Part shown: positions 6,701 through 13,945 of the stretch, in pieces | Numbering within the stretch: the stretch's first letter is position 1 | Layout of the letters: each line of letters opens with the position of its first letter | From: an uncultured Clostridia bacterium | Lineage (GTDB): Bacteria; Bacillota; Clostridia; Oscillospirales; QAKW01 | NCBI GenBank assembly: GCA_944387905.1 | Contig: CALXGU010000019.1 | Coordinates: forward strand, 1-14,624 | Direction of reading: 5' to 3' | Length of the DNA stretch: 14,624 bases | Program-made: the position numbers and the translations under genes | Notes under the pieces: generated by a model | Databases searched by the model: none | Told to the model about the DNA's origin: nothing | Seen by the model: the letters and a program-made list of their open reading frames with translations, nothing else

Positions 6701-9700
6701 CCAGACCTGATCTGATTTGTCATTGGGATCATAGGCATAGCCCTGACCGTAAATCTCCCATGATCCGTATACATTGATAGCCGATGTGTAATTGCCGGCC
6801 GGCATGATGATCTGGAGCTTTTGATCCGGGAACGCCTCGTAGATCTGTTCCATTGTGGCAAACGCGTTTTCGCCGTAGGTGAACATATACAGACTGCCGT
6901 TCCAGCGTGCGTTGATAAGATCACCGTTTTCACTGTCTGCGGCTGACGGGATCAGTGCTATGGCGGTATTGTTTATGATACCGTTTTCATCGGTGAAGCT
7001 GTCTGCGAACATAGGCGCCTGATCGAGCATGAATTCCAGTGTGTATACCTTGGAATATTCACCGTAGCTGAGCTTGATCCAGTATGTTTTGCTGATCTCA
7101 TCTGCGGGAAGTATAAAGCTTTCGGCAGGTATCGTAAGCTGTTCATCCGAAAATACTTTTGTCTCTATATTCTTGCCTTTGCAGACAACGCTCATGTCTG
7201 TTATTTCCTGACCGCCGGTAGCTGTCAGAGTGATCAGGTCTGAGCCTATCTCAATGCTGTCGGCATACTGCTGGGCACCGAGTGATACGATTTCAAAGTC
7301 GTTTGATGATACAGATCTTATAAAGTCGATATAGAAGTAATCGTTTTTGCCGATCGTGGGCTCGGTCCCTGCTATACCGTTTTGATAATCGTCTGTGTAC
7401 TGAGCGATATAAGAACCGGTAAAGTCAGCAGCCGGAGCTGTCACGCTGTTGAGCGTAAGACCTGAGTACTTTGAAAGATCCGCCAGAACAAATGTGTTGT
7501 TCTTAACGCTGTATCCGATGGTGTCGACATAGTTTACAGCCGCGTCGGTGTGCGATGCGTTGTTTGAGACAAAGCTCTTTGATCCGTCAGGCTGGATAAA
7601 GAAGTTGTTTTCTACAGTAAATGAGCTGTAGTATTTGGGGAATGTGGTGATAGCTCCGCTTACGTTATAGAATACGTTGTTTCTTATCTGATAGTCTGTC
7701 GGGATACCGCTTGCGACAACAGCGTTGTTTATAGGCGCGGTATTGAATGTGACATTGTCGTTTCTGAAGTTGGAGTTGAGAATAAGGACTTCTGAGCTCT
7801 TGGCGGCGGGAGCTGTCTGTATCCAGCCGAACTGTCCGAGCGGGTATTTTGTGCCGTCAAGTTCATTCTTTTCTCCGTCGTAGTAAAATCCGTCGATTAT
7901 CACGTTGTTTGGACCGTAGGTGACAAATATCCTGTTTTTGCCGCTCTTGTACAGGAATTTTTCCACACGGAAGTTTTTAAGCGTAATCGAGTCGTTGATG
8001 GGCATTGTTGTGTTGGATGAACCCGAACGCGGGGAGTTGAGGTTGAACAGGTATCCGCCCGAACCGCTTGCGGCGGTAAAATCAACGAGTACATTTTCAA
8101 ATATAAGCTCAAGATTGCGCGGATCGTCAGCGGATGTGATTATACGCTCTGAATTCCATACGATGTTTCTCATCGTTATGCCTTTGAATTTCAGTATACC
8201 GCTTGTTATCACGTTGTTGTTGTCATCGTTGCAGTTGATGGTGATCCTGTTGACAGCGGATGTACCGCCGTTTTTGGAGTACATATCCCAGTCGGGATTG
8301 AGTGTCCAGTCAGCGGTCGGGTCTGAGCTTGCCGCCGATTTGTCGTTGGGGTCAAAGCGTCTGTTCTGACCGAATACCTCGATGGAGGTTATATCAGTCG
8401 TGTCGGCGGTTATTGTAAAGTCGCCCTCCCATGATGTCACTGTGCCGTTTTCGACAAGCAGAGCCTGGACTGTTGTCCTGCCCAGCTCGTTTGCCTTTTC
8501 TATAGCGGCATCGATGCTGTCAAACGCGTTCTGTCCCCATGTAAACTGATAGTTTTTGCCCTCCCATGAATAGGATACGATATCGTTCTGTTCATGTACA
8601 GGCAGATTGTAGTCAACTACCATGGCGTCTTTGGTTATTTCGCCGTAAGGATCATAATAGCTGTCGGCAAATACAGAGAATATTTCCTCGAACATGAAGG
8701 ACGCGACAGCTTCATAGCCTTTTGCCGAGAAGTGGGTGTTGTCGGTATTGCCGTTCATGTTGGTGCCGCAGTACATATCGGCGCTCCACGGTTTGGTGTG
8801 CGAGTGGATATCTATAAACGGAAGATCGAGCTCGTTTGCCACTTTTTCGATAATCGGGCAGATATAGTTGAACTGAGTCGAGGTGTTATTTTTATCTGAG
8901 GCGTTGTTGGAGCATGGGGTATTTGCAATGTATACCTGTGCGCCCAGATCGATATATTCCCGGACAAGCGCCTTATAGTCCTTTTCAAACTCCGCGGCCG
9001 CGGTGCTGTCAGCGCCGCCCGACCAGTTTACACTGTGGAAGTCTGTCAGGTGTCCGCCGGCGTCGTTGTAGCCGAGCATCATAATGACGATATCCGGCTG
9101 CCATGCCTTTGACTGGGTATATCTCTCGTAGTTTTTATAGCACCAGTTCGTGCCGCTTGTAAAGGTCGAGGTGTCGCAGGCGATAGCTCCGCATTCGCCG
9201 AAGTTGCGCACTTCATAGCGGTCGCCGAGCATTTCCTGCAGATATACAGGGTAGCCCTTGTAAGCCTTGTCGCCGTATGTGAGGCTGTCGCCGACACACG
9301 CGACTTTTATCTTTTCCTGCTGCTGTGTCTGCTGCTGGGCATCTATTGTTATATCTGATGTCTGAGCCTGTCTCTGTGAAGTGAGCAGCGGTGACATTCC
9401 GTCTGCTATCAGGCTTGCCAGCATATTGTATCCTGCGACTGTGCAGTGCAGTCCGTCGGTAAAGAGCGATTTATCGCCTTCTTTGCCGTTTGTGGGAGTG
9501 AACATATCGATATAGATAAGTCCGTTATCCCGGGCGATTTCTTTTTGCATCGGGATAATGGTCTCTGTAAGCCAGTCACGGCGTATAGACGCGGTACGCG
9601 AGGTACAGCCTGTCACTACCACTGTCGGATGTGACGGAAGCGCCTCATAGCTGTCAATAAGCGCCTGATACTGCTCTTTGTACAGTTCCGCTGTCGTGTA

Positions 9701-12700
9701 GAACTGTGCGTGGGTCGCGTTGTGTCCCATCATTATAACAACTATATCAGGGTTGAAGTCGAGTGATTTGTAATACTGTACCGAATATATGTACGTCCAG
9801 TATGTATAGCTTTGGGTCTCGCGGTTTGTCTGTACGTTTATAGTCGAGCCGCCCCAGCCGAAGTTGCCGACCTCGTACTTGCCCTGACCGTAGGTATTAT
9901 CAAGGATTGTCTGGAGCTGAGCGGGATACGCCGATGTCGGACGCAGGCTCGCGTCGATTCCTATACCCTCTGTGATGGAATCGCCTACGCATGCTATTTT
10001 TACAGTGCCGTCAGTACGCGGCTCATCGGCAAGCACGGTGCTGTCGCTGTTCTCGCCGTAAATATTGACGGTTTTGGTGACTACGATCTCGTCTGTGTAA
10101 ATTCCCGCGGGAAGAATGACGTTAGGCGTGCCCTCTTTGCCGCTCTGCTCATGATAATTTATTATCTGAGAGACGGACGCGAACGCGTTGACGCCTGCCG
10201 TAAATACGTACGGCTGTCCCTGCCATGTATGAGTTAATATTGTTCCGTTGGGCATATCCACCGTATCAAGATCGAACAGATACGGGCTTTCTATCTGAGA
10301 GCTGCCCACTGTATCGGGTGTAAGAGCGTCAAGGTCTCCGACAGTTACATATACCTGATAAACATTGGCAACGCCTGTCTTAGATACTGCCTTTGCCCAG
10401 AACATACGTCCGTCACCGACAATGTCCTTTGTAAGCGTTCCCACAGATGAGCTGCAGCTTTCATCGTCAAACAGGTGATATGTGTATCTGCCGTTTGATG
10501 ACTTGATTATCGGAACATATATTTCGTCCTGCGCAATAACAATGGATGCCTGGCGTGTATCGTTATTGACCATTGAGAGTTTGCGGTCTATCACCATATC
10601 CATTTCAGAGGCAAGAGTCGTCTTTTGGAAATCAAGGTAGCAGTCGGAGCCCTCAAGGATCCCGTGCAGACCGTTGTTGCCGTATGCCTGAGCGTAATCA
10701 TCGGTATAGCGCGCATAGTAGTTGCCGTCACACTCATCAAGAGAGGTTGTGGAGCTGTTTACTATGATAAATGAAGTAAGGCCGATGATACGGTTGCCGG
10801 TGAATACTATCCTGTCGGAAAAGTCCGAGCTGTTGTTGCTGTATGTAGAAGACTGCACTTTTATGACATGGCCCAGATAGTTGTTGGTGTCAATAAAGGT
10901 ATTGTCTGTTATCTCTGTTGATTTGAATGCGCCGGGGAAGATGTTTATTGCCGTATTTGAGTTTGCGTTATAGGTTGTATTGAAGCAGTCAATAAGTACA
11001 TTGTTGCTGAATACGGCGCGTGTATTTTTGGATGTGCTGTCGCACTGGTCGGCATGACCGCACAATGCTACGACCATATCCTTGGATCGTGAATAGTTTC
11101 TGAAATAGCAGTTTGAAACATTCAGCGTTCCGTCCTCTACGCAGTTTTTCCATTTCGGATATCCTACGGTTATGAATCCGTCTCCGAAATAGACGCCGTC
11201 AAGCGTGACATATGCGGGGCAGATCTCGGCGAAAAAGCGAAGAGAAGTACTGTTGTTTTCGTATTCATAGCGTGAGTTTCTGATGGTAAACTCATCGATA
11301 TTGACCACTGAGTTGTCAGTGCTCATGGCGTTAGCGTTGTTGAGAGCGAAGACATATGTAACACCGCTCACTGCCTGGTTGAAGCCGAGGATATTGTTTT
11401 CCAGCAGAACGGAGGTCTTGTATTGTGAGATCTGACGTCTGTCGTCGATAAATCTTCCGGTCAGGTTTATACCTTTTACGGTAATGGATGTGCCGGTTTC
11501 ATCGGACGGTGTTGCGGATGCGTCGACCACGAAGCCCGCTACGTTTGCGATACTCAGTGTCTCCCATTCCTCGGACAGAGTCCAGTCCTCGGTGCGCTCC
11601 TCGGGTATAGAGTTGGGGTTATACGCATAGCCCTCGCCGTACATTTCGATCGAGCCGTTTATATTAATAAGCTCATAATCGCCGCCCGGGAGAATAAGCT
11701 GAGTTATACCTGCCGTGCGCGCCTCTTCCACGCTTGAGAATGCGTTGACGCCCGCCACGAACGAATACAGCTGGTTCTGCCACATCGCCACGACTTCCGA
11801 GCCGGAAGCGTAGCCCTCGTCGGCAATGTATAGCGCGGCGGTGTTTTCTATGACACCGTGCGGGTCGGTAAACTTATCCGCAAATACCAGAGTATTGCCG
11901 AGCGCGGAAAAGACTACCGTATATGTGACGGAAATTTCTTTATATGTCAAATTAAGGTAGTATGTTTTTTTGCCGTCTTCCGCAAGATCGTCATAACTTA
12001 TAGATGTTACGGGCTGGGTAAAGTCCGGATTTGCCCAGAATTCCACCTGCGCGATTTCGCTGCTTGCGGTAAACGTCGGATTTTCTATGACCGTGCCCTC
12101 TTCCATCATCGCGGTTACAGTCATTGTTTTATTATTGATCGAGAAAAACTTGACCTGATCCTGAAAACTGGCGCCGGTAATCTTGAGATTGCCGTTGCCT
12201 ATCGTCATGTTGTAATCAAAGAAGTATTCAACCGTGTTCAGATCTGCCGGGTCTACAGTCGCGGTGTTTGTGATGTATACCGGCTTTTTGCCCAGTTCAT
12301 CGTCAGCGGACGTGAATGAGTCGGCAAAGTAGTTGTTGTTGTAGTCCCAATTACAGCCGGCAAGCCAGGTGTCCATAGCTGAGGTTATATTCATCAGCAT
12401 GGATTTGTATCCGATCACACGGTTATAATTGAACCGGATATCAAATGCCGCTTTTTGATAGTTGACATTGCCGTTGAATAAAGTATTATATTCTTTATCA
12501 GCTGTCCCGTAGAATATATTATTGCTGAAGTCGAGCTGGGCAACAGGATATCCGCTTCCGGAAAACGTATCTATTCTGAATATTCCGTATTTGCCTGTTG
12601 CTGCATTTTTAAATATATTCTTTTCAAAGGTAAAATTCAGAGATGGCAGATAACAGTTATCGTTGGAATGGATTATACTGTATGCGCTGTTATCCGCAAA

Positions 12701-13648
12701 ACGTGAGTTTTTAACAGTGAAGGATACTCCGCGCTGGCCTCCGCAGTTGGTCCACCACAGGTCGTTGGTGTTTGAGGCCGTACCGCCGATATAGAATGCG
12801 CCGGCATTCTGTTCAAAGTTCATTCTTTCAACGGTCACGTTTCTGGGATACTTGCGTATGAAACTGCCGTTGCTGTCTGACTTAAGCCCTGTTACGCGGA
12901 TATCGTACAGATTATAGTCGTTGAAATTTCTGCTTGCGTCACCGTCGGCGCTAAGGCCGTAGTTTACGCCTTCAAATATAGAGTTGTACACGTTTATGGT
13001 GTTTGTTTTTGTCGATCCTACGGTGTTATATGCCAGATCGTTTGAGAGTATGGCGGTAGAGCCTGTGAATTTGACACCGTCTATGTTTAAAACATAGCTG
13101 TCCACCTGCGCCTGAATAAGCGCCGATTCGTATTTTGTGTCAGATTCCGATCCGCCGTTTATATTGCTTCTGAATATCTTGCCGGAAATTATTGTTTCGC
13201 CTTCATTACCGGGTCTTTGTGCATTGGCGTTCCAAGCGTCGTCAGGCAACGCCTCGGTTGTATCAAATTCCGGGTCATTTGGGGTGATGCCAGCTTTAGC
13301 GCCGTATATATTTGCGCTGAATCTAACAGTTATGTCTGACGAATATGTGCCCGCAGCCAGAATTATATTTGGAACTGCAAGCGCGATTTCAGCTTTCAGT
13401 GTTCCGTTTTCCGTATATCTCTGCTCCCAGGCGTTTGATGCCGCCGCGTAGCTTGAAAAATGACGGTCTGCATCGTATGTTTCTGTTACAGTGATACCGT
13501 TGAATTCAAACTGTAGCTCAGTCTGTCCCTCTACAGCGGAACCTGTCTGCCATTGCTGATTGACGATCAGAGTATTTGCGTATACATCTGATGTATTGTC
13601 AAACATGTCAGCATATTCTGTGCCTTCCAGCGGGTTTTCGGCGGGCAC
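3767..13648 (-). repeat. Six-fold protein-level tandem module (about 530-590 residues each)
   Basis: Approximate module bounds on the - strand are 13648-11885, 11884-10301, 10300-8666, 8665-7010, 7009-5411 and 5410-3767. The repeats are divergent; I see no long exact DNA repeat, but signature motifs recur in order. The opening motif is ADxFTDxxGxIxNT (near 11880, 8665 and 7005; looser in modules 1, 3 and 6). Next is IYGxGYAYDPND followed by DWTLSxDW (near 11620, 8350 and 6740; decayed near 13305 and 10060). Last is the helix-closing YTxDY (near 10700, 7395 and 5800; diverged near 12320). Modules 3 and 6 hold SGNH domains. Confidence 0.75.
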
Positions 13649-13726
13649 GGCAAAAGAAAAATTGCTCGTACTTATAAGTGACAGCATAATGCATGCACTT
13701 AAAAACGCCGATAGAAATCGCTTCAT
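3767..13726 (-). CDS. Giant secreted multi-modular protein: beta-helix repeats with three SGNH/GDSL esterase domains
   Basis: One open frame of about 3319 residues. I prefer the ATG at 13724-13726, because GAGGTGA sits 6-8 bases before it; the in-frame GTG at 13733-13735 overlaps that ribosome binding site. Residues 1-26 form a Sec signal peptide (MKR, hydrophobic core, cleavage probably after SNFSFA). Six modules of about 530-590 residues follow, starting near 27, 615, 1143, 1688, 2240 and 2773. Each opens with a unit of the type WxGxxYxFxxGxNAF, ILPAGxY, IYGxGYAYDPND. Modules 1, 2, 4 and 5 continue as Asn-rich right-handed beta-helix, a closing YxAxYTxDY motif and a beta-sandwich. The SGNH domains are at about 1245-1447 (Ser1250, Asn1336, Asp1424, His1427), 1476-1686 (Ser1481, Asn1554, Asp1662, His1665) and 2863-3058 (Ser2868, Asn2943, Asp3033, His3036). 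All carry GDS, NFG and DxxH and look active. SGNH proteins are mostly esterases, often sugar O-acetylesterases; the substrate here is unknown. No LPXTG, SLH, dockerin or transmembrane anchor is visible. It is monocistronic with its own terminator. Confidence 0.88.
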   Translation of the reverse strand: MKRFLSAFLSACIMLSLISTSNFSFAVPAENPLEGTEYADMFDNTSDVYANTLIVNQQWQTGSAVEGQTELQFEFNGITVTETYDADRHFSSYAAASNAWEQRYTENGTLKAEIALAVPNIILAAGTYSSDITVRFSANIYGAKAGITPNDPEFDTTEALPDDAWNANAQRPGNEGETIISGKIFRSNINGGSESDTKYESALIQAQVDSYVLNIDGVKFTGSTAILSNDLAYNTVGSTKTNTINVYNSIFEGVNYGLSADGDASRNFNDYNLYDIRVTGLKSDSNGSFIRKYPRNVTVERMNFEQNAGAFYIGGTASNTNDLWWTNCGGQRGVSFTVKNSRFADNSAYSIIHSNDNCYLPSLNFTFEKNIFKNAATGKYGIFRIDTFSGSGYPVAQLDFSNNIFYGTADKEYNTLFNGNVNYQKAAFDIRFNYNRVIGYKSMLMNITSAMDTWLAGCNWDYNNNYFADSFTSADDELGKKPVYITNTATVDPADLNTVEYFFDYNMTIGNGNLKITGASFQDQVKFFSINNKTMTVTAMMEEGTVIENPTFTASSEIAQVEFWANPDFTQPVTSISYDDLAEDGKKTYYLNLTYKEISVTYTVVFSALGNTLVFADKFTDPHGVIENTAALYIADEGYASGSEVVAMWQNQLYSFVAGVNAFSSVEEARTAGITQLILPGGDYELININGSIEMYGEGYAYNPNSIPEERTEDWTLSEEWETLSIANVAGFVVDASATPSDETGTSITVKGINLTGRFIDDRRQISQYKTSVLLENNILGFNQAVSGVTYVFALNNANAMSTDNSVVNIDEFTIRNSRYEYENNSTSLRFFAEICPAYVTLDGVYFGDGFITVGYPKWKNCVEDGTLNVSNCYFRNYSRSKDMVVALCGHADQCDSTSKNTRAVFSNNVLIDCFNTTYNANSNTAINIFPGAFKSTEITDNTFIDTNNYLGHVIKVQSSTYSNNSSDFSDRIVFTGNRIIGLTSFIIVNSSTTSLDECDGNYYARYTDDYAQAYGNNGLHGILEGSDCYLDFQKTTLASEMDMVIDRKLSMVNNDTRQASIVIAQDEIYVPIIKSSNGRYTYHLFDDESCSSSVGTLTKDIVGDGRMFWAKAVSKTGVANVYQVYVTVGDLDALTPDTVGSSQIESPYLFDLDTVDMPNGTILTHTWQGQPYVFTAGVNAFASVSQIINYHEQSGKEGTPNVILPAGIYTDEIVVTKTVNIYGENSDSTVLADEPRTDGTVKIACVGDSITEGIGIDASLRPTSAYPAQLQTILDNTYGQGKYEVGNFGWGGSTINVQTNRETQSYTYWTYIYSVQYYKSLDFNPDIVVIMMGHNATHAQFYTTAELYKEQYQALIDSYEALPSHPTVVVTGCTSRTASIRRDWLTETIIPMQKEIARDNGLIYIDMFTPTNGKEGDKSLFTDGLHCTVAGYNMLASLIADGMSPLLTSQRQAQTSDITIDAQQQTQQQEKIKVACVGDSLTYGDKAYKGYPVYLQEMLGDRYEVRNFGECGAIACDTSTFTSGTNWCYKNYERYTQSKAWQPDIVIMMLGYNDAGGHLTDFHSVNWSGGADSTAAAEFEKDYKALVREYIDLGAQVYIANTPCSNNASDKNNTSTQFNYICPIIEKVANELDLPFIDIHSHTKPWSADMYCGTNMNGNTDNTHFSAKGYEAVASFMFEEIFSVFADSYYDPYGEITKDAMVVDYNLPVHEQNDIVSYSWEGKNYQFTWGQNAFDSIDAAIEKANELGRTTVQALLVENGTVTSWEGDFTITADTTDITSIEVFGQNRRFDPNDKSAASSDPTADWTLNPDWDMYSKNGGTSAVNRITINCNDDNNNVITSGILKFKGITMRNIVWNSERIITSADDPRNLELIFENVLVDFTAASGSGGYLFNLNSPRSGSSNTTMPINDSITLKNFRVEKFLYKSGKNRIFVTYGPNNVIIDGFYYDGEKNELDGTKYPLGQFGWIQTAPAAKSSEVLILNSNFRNDNVTFNTAPINNAVVASGIPTDYQIRNNVFYNVSGAITTFPKYYSSFTVENNFFIQPDGSKSFVSNNASHTDAAVNYVDTIGYSVKNNTFVLADLSKYSGLTLNSVTAPAADFTGSYIAQYTDDYQNGIAGTEPTIGKNDYFYIDFIRSVSSNDFEIVSLGAQQYADSIEIGSDLITLTATGGQEITDMSVVCKGKNIETKVFSDEQLTIPAESFILPADEISKTYWIKLSYGEYSKVYTLEFMLDQAPMFADSFTDENGIINNTAIALIPSAADSENGDLINARWNGSLYMFTYGENAFATMEQIYEAFPDQKLQIIMPAGNYTSAINVYGSWEIYGQGYAYDPNDKSDQVWTLSDDWSKNGQTVIQNANFVIAKEATPQTEQGTQIVVSGIKFTRYINDAQRELSPYKTTVTFKNNVYDRTYLTGSSREFDFRNQNNTCQDESFTNIDELNIINFHYINSNPSSDHALMQELTAPFTTIDGLCMSASSTTLGYPKVTKAAKETSYTLKNSFFKDISEGSARFAFIASFSGHDQNVASADRENFASVLNIENNIFMNCGNESTGGDTQRYVIQVFPQAYNDINITGNDVISTSDGDYRFVDWASISYCQNSRDYTDNISFTQNRLIGTMPSVIVNDMTDIDLSANYFAKYTSDYSTKALGDMPADTDADYCLDYARTVKLSDLEPDDAAGLAGMTVLRETKTIFGYTTQDTAVPGFEGDAQYSLYSDSSCTQPLAAITVNANEASKAYVKAVKDGISAVYTLYVMGIENESDILSAVDPQEIEGIENPAVYYPTLYGAPDGIVVYAKYNGSVYGFTTGKSVVSNAPTMATVKNEIILPDNVTRFNETLIAGVSVHSASSAVLEGVTTRKMNIACVGDSITQGVGADSSTAYPTQLQSILGTDMFTVRNFGKSAATVQIIGGSAERGYTEFAKTEYQASLAFNPDVVIFALGTNDVYAARWDSNDDYANEYIQLIRTYQDLPSKPAIYITTALKRADNLMMNERVEQNLIQLQEYVARAVGAKVIDTYEHMAPYLDGTTVYFGDKLHPTPAGYSIMAQFIADEMLQDINNQALYKFDSMVVSGRMESEITAAHISLENCNILLTDAEKCSIDAQSINTLDIIDCTFTDEYSTFDYVDTQRLLDFGGDSFVLADSLRGGNVMDGYVISDSTSLYARKNLAKFVLINTDIEQKDTQISDLGSLLLDSGDYSLGWYGLFDMNSYDITNMDSIVKVGAVSADNLAEISILLSELADAVEAPGAFEGLDSESDSGQISTAESSVYWNDDEQKFCTRYTVTASADSTRYTAMWIVYTDSSGNEILSYSMPDAVTAK

Positions 13727-13772
13727 AATTTTCACCTCTCCTGAAATAGTTTGATTTTATTTGGGACAAAAT

Positions 13773-13799
13773 CATATTAATATATTATATATTAATATG
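13773..13799. promoter_or_regulatory. Perfect 27-bp AT-rich palindrome, candidate operator
   Basis: Arms 13773-13785 (CATATTAATATAT) and 13787-13799 are exact reverse complements around the single base 13786. The element lies 46 bases upstream of the giant gene start and covers the best -10 candidate for that gene. No U tract or GC core is present, so a terminator role is unlikely. A dimeric regulator site is inferred. Confidence 0.55.
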
Positions 13800-13810
13800 A
13801 AACAAGTCAA
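13784..13810 (-). promoter_or_regulatory. Candidate promoter of the giant secreted-protein gene
   Basis: On the - strand: TTGACT (13805-13810) and TATAAT (13784-13789), with a 15-base spacer that is short for a housekeeping promoter. The overlapping TAATAT, 17 bases from TTGACT, is an alternative -10. The AT-richness of the region makes chance matches likely, so the exact boxes are uncertain. The leader would be about 50 bases with an AGGAGAGGTG ribosome binding site. Confidence 0.45.
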
Positions 13811-13895
13811 TAAAAATTCAAAATTCAAATAATCATTTATACATATTATACAATTATTTAAACTTAAATTTATTTAAAATGCATAGTAGATTTTG

Positions 13896-13924
13896 TTGAT
13901 AAAAAAATTTTATGATGTTATTAT
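13896..13924 (+). promoter_or_regulatory. Promoter of the sugar phosphate isomerase gene
   Basis: TTGATA (13896-13901), 17-base spacer and TATTAT (13919-13924), with TGT directly before the -10 giving an extended -10. The predicted transcript start, near 13931, would leave a very short leader that contains only the AAAGGAGGG ribosome binding site (13932-13940). Confidence 0.65.
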
Positions 13925-13945
13925 TATGAAAAAAGGAGGGATAAT

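Noticed and set aside
11858..12319. Long + strand open frames opposite the giant gene (for example 153 codons here, 149 codons at 7920-8369 and 141 codons at 9812-10237)
   Set aside because: They lie wholly inside a well-supported gene, have Cys/Arg/Tyr-rich composition typical of antisense reading, no recognisable domains and no convincing ribosome binding sites.
13685..13700. Lipobox-like LSAC in the signal peptide, suggesting a lipoprotein
   Set aside because: From the preferred ATG the Cys is at residue 12, too early, and the hydrophobic core continues for many residues after it. A signal peptidase I site after SNFSFA fits better.
3767..13726. Recent horizontal transfer of the giant gene
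   Set aside because: No transposase, integrase, tRNA or flanking direct repeat is visible, and base and codon use by eye resemble the neighbours.
13727..13735. GTG at 13733-13735 as the start of the giant protein (three extra residues, MKIMKRF)
   Set aside because: The GTG is part of the AGGAGAGGTG ribosome binding site itself, leaving only 2-3 bases of spacing, while the ATG at 13724-13726 has normal spacing and gives a cleaner signal peptide.
13800..13895. CRISPR or short tandem repeat array in the AT-rich intergenic region
   Set aside because: Only short AT-rich near-repeats (AAAATTCAAAATTCAAAT-like) are present; there are no regularly spaced repeats and spacers.
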